Assembly: GCF_900314695.1 (NCBI RefSeq)
Contig: NZ_OMWD01000008.1
Coordinates: forward strand, 1-64,000
From: an uncultured Methanobrevibacter sp.
Lineage (GTDB): Archaea; Methanobacteriota; Methanobacteria; Methanobacteriales; Methanobacteriaceae
Length of the DNA stretch: 64,000 nt
Direction of reading: 5' to 3'
Shown: piece by piece, positions 62,519-64,000 of the stretch
How the letters are laid out: each line of letters opens with the position of its first letter
Numbering within the stretch: the first letter of the stretch is position 1
Made by a program: the position numbers and the translations under genes
The notes under the pieces: generated by a model
Database searches by the model: none
Seen by the model: only the letters and a program-made list of their open reading frames with translations
Told to the model about the DNA's origin: nothing

Positions 62519-63070
62519 CTAAATATCGGGGGTTTGCTCAGCCAAACATAAGTGGCAGATTGCATTAACATTATCCTTTTGATTATCTTTAACCGGACAG
62601 AAGAATTCGCCATTCCTCTTTTCTACCTTTAGACTTCCAGGAAATTCACAACCTACTGGATGAATTGGTTCTTCTAAGATAAATGTGGTGTATAGGGCTG
62701 TAATTACATAGATTAGTGGGAATTTGTCGTCTTTTTGATCCGACAGCCTTTCCTTTTCAAATGTCCTTTTCAGCATAGGAAATGAACTGTCAAATGATTT
62801 TTTATCAATAATTTCATTATCGTAACTGTCATTGTTGAGGACTTCTTTCATTCGAAGTATAAAATATTTTATATAGATTTTTAAATATTTTTCACGATAA
62901 TTAGCATGAACAAACTTTCCATCTTTTCTCATTCGTGCTGTAGCCATCATCAAATCATGCACTGATATTTCTGCAGCATATTTTTTAAGAATTATCATTA
63001 ATTCATCACGGGTAATGTTATCTTTTTTGGATAATTCCATTAGTTCATCTAATATCTCCTCTGGTTTCAT
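62519..63070 (-). CDS. UPF0305/DUF2115 family protein
   Basis: 183 residues. It has LDELMELSKKDNITRDEL near the start and a C-terminal pattern with HPVGCEFPGSLKVEKRNG, FCPVKDNQKDN and CHLCLAEQ, typical of methanogen DUF2115. A cysteine set is in the last 50 residues. The function is unknown. It probably shares a transcript with the LOG gene. Confidence 0.85.
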   Translation of the reverse strand: MKPEEILDELMELSKKDNITRDELMIILKKYAAEISVHDLMMATARMRKDGKFVHANYREKYLKIYIKYFILRMKEVLNNDSYDNEIIDKKSFDSSFPMLKRTFEKERLSDQKDDKFPLIYVITALYTTFILEEPIHPVGCEFPGSLKVEKRNGEFFCPVKDNQKDNVNAICHLCLAEQTPDI

Positions 63071-63146
63071 GTGTAAGTTTATTTATTTTTAAAGATAAAA
63101 ATACTTTAATATTTTAAAATCAATAATAAATAATTGGTTGATAGTT

Positions 63147-63791
63147 ATGGCTGAAAATTTCATGGAAATTTCTAAGGAAGATATCGAAATTGTTGAAAAT
63201 GCATTGAAAGTTAATTCAGATTATAAACCTAAAAATGATAATTTCAATGTAAAATCATTTAAAAAAGGAAAAGAAATAGTATTGATACAATATGTCGCCA
63301 ATGTGGAAAATGAATTGGTTTTTCAAACTAAAGAAGAAAACGGCAAATATTATATTTCAGATACTTTTGCATTGTTCCAGGACAATATTATAAATGGTAA
63401 TGTGTCAAGGGATGTTTTCCAATCAGTAAATAAATATTTCCATGATGTTATATCAGATGAAAGCAATGATTTTTCAGAGGAAAAGGAAGAGCTGATTAAT
63501 TTTTTAATGTTGACTGAAGAGTATGATGAAAGTCAGCTTCAGACTGACTTGGATCCTTCAAAGATTCGTGAAGATTATAAAAAGGATTATGATAGGATAT
63601 ACTCTGATGATTCCATGAACCGGGTTGAAAAAAGTTTAGCCTTAAAGGAATTGTTGCACATGTCTATCTGTCAGGTTGTTAATGACCTTGAGCTATTTTT
63701 CACAAGACCTGTTGATTTAACTCCTGAAGAGATAGCTGAAAAAGATAAACAGGAAGCTAAAGCTTTGGAAAATGAAATGCAATTATCTTAA
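63147..63791 (+). CDS. Unknown acidic 214-residue protein
   Basis: No recognised family. Strands at the start (EIVLIQYVANVENELVFQ), then helical acidic segments (SEEKEELINFLMLTEEYDESQ). The chosen ATG at 63147 lies nine bases after an in-frame TTG at 63138-63140. It is probably cytoplasmic. Confidence 0.55.
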   Translation: MAENFMEISKEDIEIVENALKVNSDYKPKNDNFNVKSFKKGKEIVLIQYVANVENELVFQTKEENGKYYISDTFALFQDNIINGNVSRDVFQSVNKYFHDVISDESNDFSEEKEELINFLMLTEEYDESQLQTDLDPSKIREDYKKDYDRIYSDDSMNRVEKSLALKELLHMSICQVVNDLELFFTRPVDLTPEEIAEKDKQEAKALENEMQLS

Positions 63792-63845
63792 GTTTTTCAT
63801 TTTCAACATAACTATAAGTAATAGTTTTTACATAATTTGTATTAT

Positions 63846-64000
63846 ATGATTGCTATCACTAAAAACGAAGAAGTTGTTCTAAACCAGATTAATATATTTT
63901 CCATTGAATATCCTGAAGGAATCCCTGTTGGTGTTTTAAGAAAGGATTTAGGGTTTCATGAATATGATTTGGTGGAGATTATAAAGGAACTTGAAGATAA
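63846..64000 (+). CDS. N-terminal part of a winged-helix-like protein, cut by the window end
   Basis: The first 51 residues read as a helical unit with EYPEGIPVGVLRKDLGF and then YDLVEIIKELED, a winged-helix pattern. No ribosome binding site; a TATA-like AACTATAAGT lies about 35 bases before the ATG, which would fit a leaderless message. The rest lies outside the window. Confidence 0.5.
   Translation, partial: MIAITKNEEVVLNQINIFSIEYPEGIPVGVLRKDLGFHEYDLVEIIKELED

Overview
The window is AT-rich archaeal DNA and looks like a chromosomal segment of a gut-type methanogen of the order Methanobacteriales, most likely the genus Methanobrevibacter. The support is TfrB of the CoM/CoB thiol:fumarate reductase, indolepyruvate:ferredoxin oxidoreductase, archaeal SepF, archaeal NAC, ZPR1, UPF0305/DUF2115, a DUF11-repeat adhesin-like protein, archaeal glycyl-tRNA synthetase, TATA-type promoters, GGTGA-type ribosome binding sites and several apparently leaderless genes. 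The species is not determined. Nothing resembles an rRNA, tRNA or CRISPR array.

Layout. 1-2.7 kb: 3' part of a DUF11 surface protein whose frame is broken. 3-15 kb: housekeeping genes, namely a histone-fold protein with a long C-terminal helix, ZPR1, a 2-phosphoglycerate-kinase-like protein, a DUF1611 protein with SepF, a TDT-type carrier, a TatD hydrolase, a FilR1-type regulator, glyS, dcd, a ferredoxin-type protein, a TrmJ-like methyltransferase and tfrB. 15-22 kb: an aromatic-acid module with iorAB, a double-ACT protein, a phenylacetate-CoA ligase, and a Na+/solute symporter with a 37-residue membrane partner. 22-31.7 kb: two half-size membrane paralogues, a carboxymuconolactone-decarboxylase-like protein, a rubredoxin-glutamate synthase domain protein, a PPOX-fold protein, modABC behind a 640-bp leader, tag, a Fe-S aldo/keto reductase, NAC and a phosphoesterase. 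31.7-34.4 kb: a tight operon coding an NYN-type RNase, a membrane-anchored GGDEF/nucleotidyl-cyclase-like protein and a small membrane protein, then argJ. 35.7-39.3 kb: a 34-residue very basic protein, twin methyltransferases separated by a transposase-less IS200/IS605 remnant, and a TarI/TarJ-like pair for CDP-ribitol.

39.3-49.5 kb is the most accessory-looking part. It holds an HxlR regulator with DsbA/FrnE and two old-yellow-enzyme paralogues that share a 20-bp palindromic operator, an AAA ATPase, a DHA2 drug-exporter-like MFS protein with no normal start codon, several orphans, and a dispersed palindrome (ATACGAA-TTG-TTCGTAT). 49.6-64 kb: SAP-domain, DUF998 and orphan proteins, a QueG-like Fe-S protein, argB, an acyl-CoA ligase abutting an isopropylmalate/homoisocitrate dehydrogenase homologue, a HEAT-repeat protein, an NSS transporter, a flavoprotein, a holin-like/phosphodiesterase fusion, a LOG protein, DUF2115, and a partial winged-helix gene at the edge.

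The best candidates for undescribed biology are the RNase/cyclase-like operon (31745-34424), the HxlR palindrome set (41464-42985), the dispersed TACGAA palindrome, the IS605-type relic, the histone-fold protein with a coiled-coil tail, and the small basic protein at 35754.
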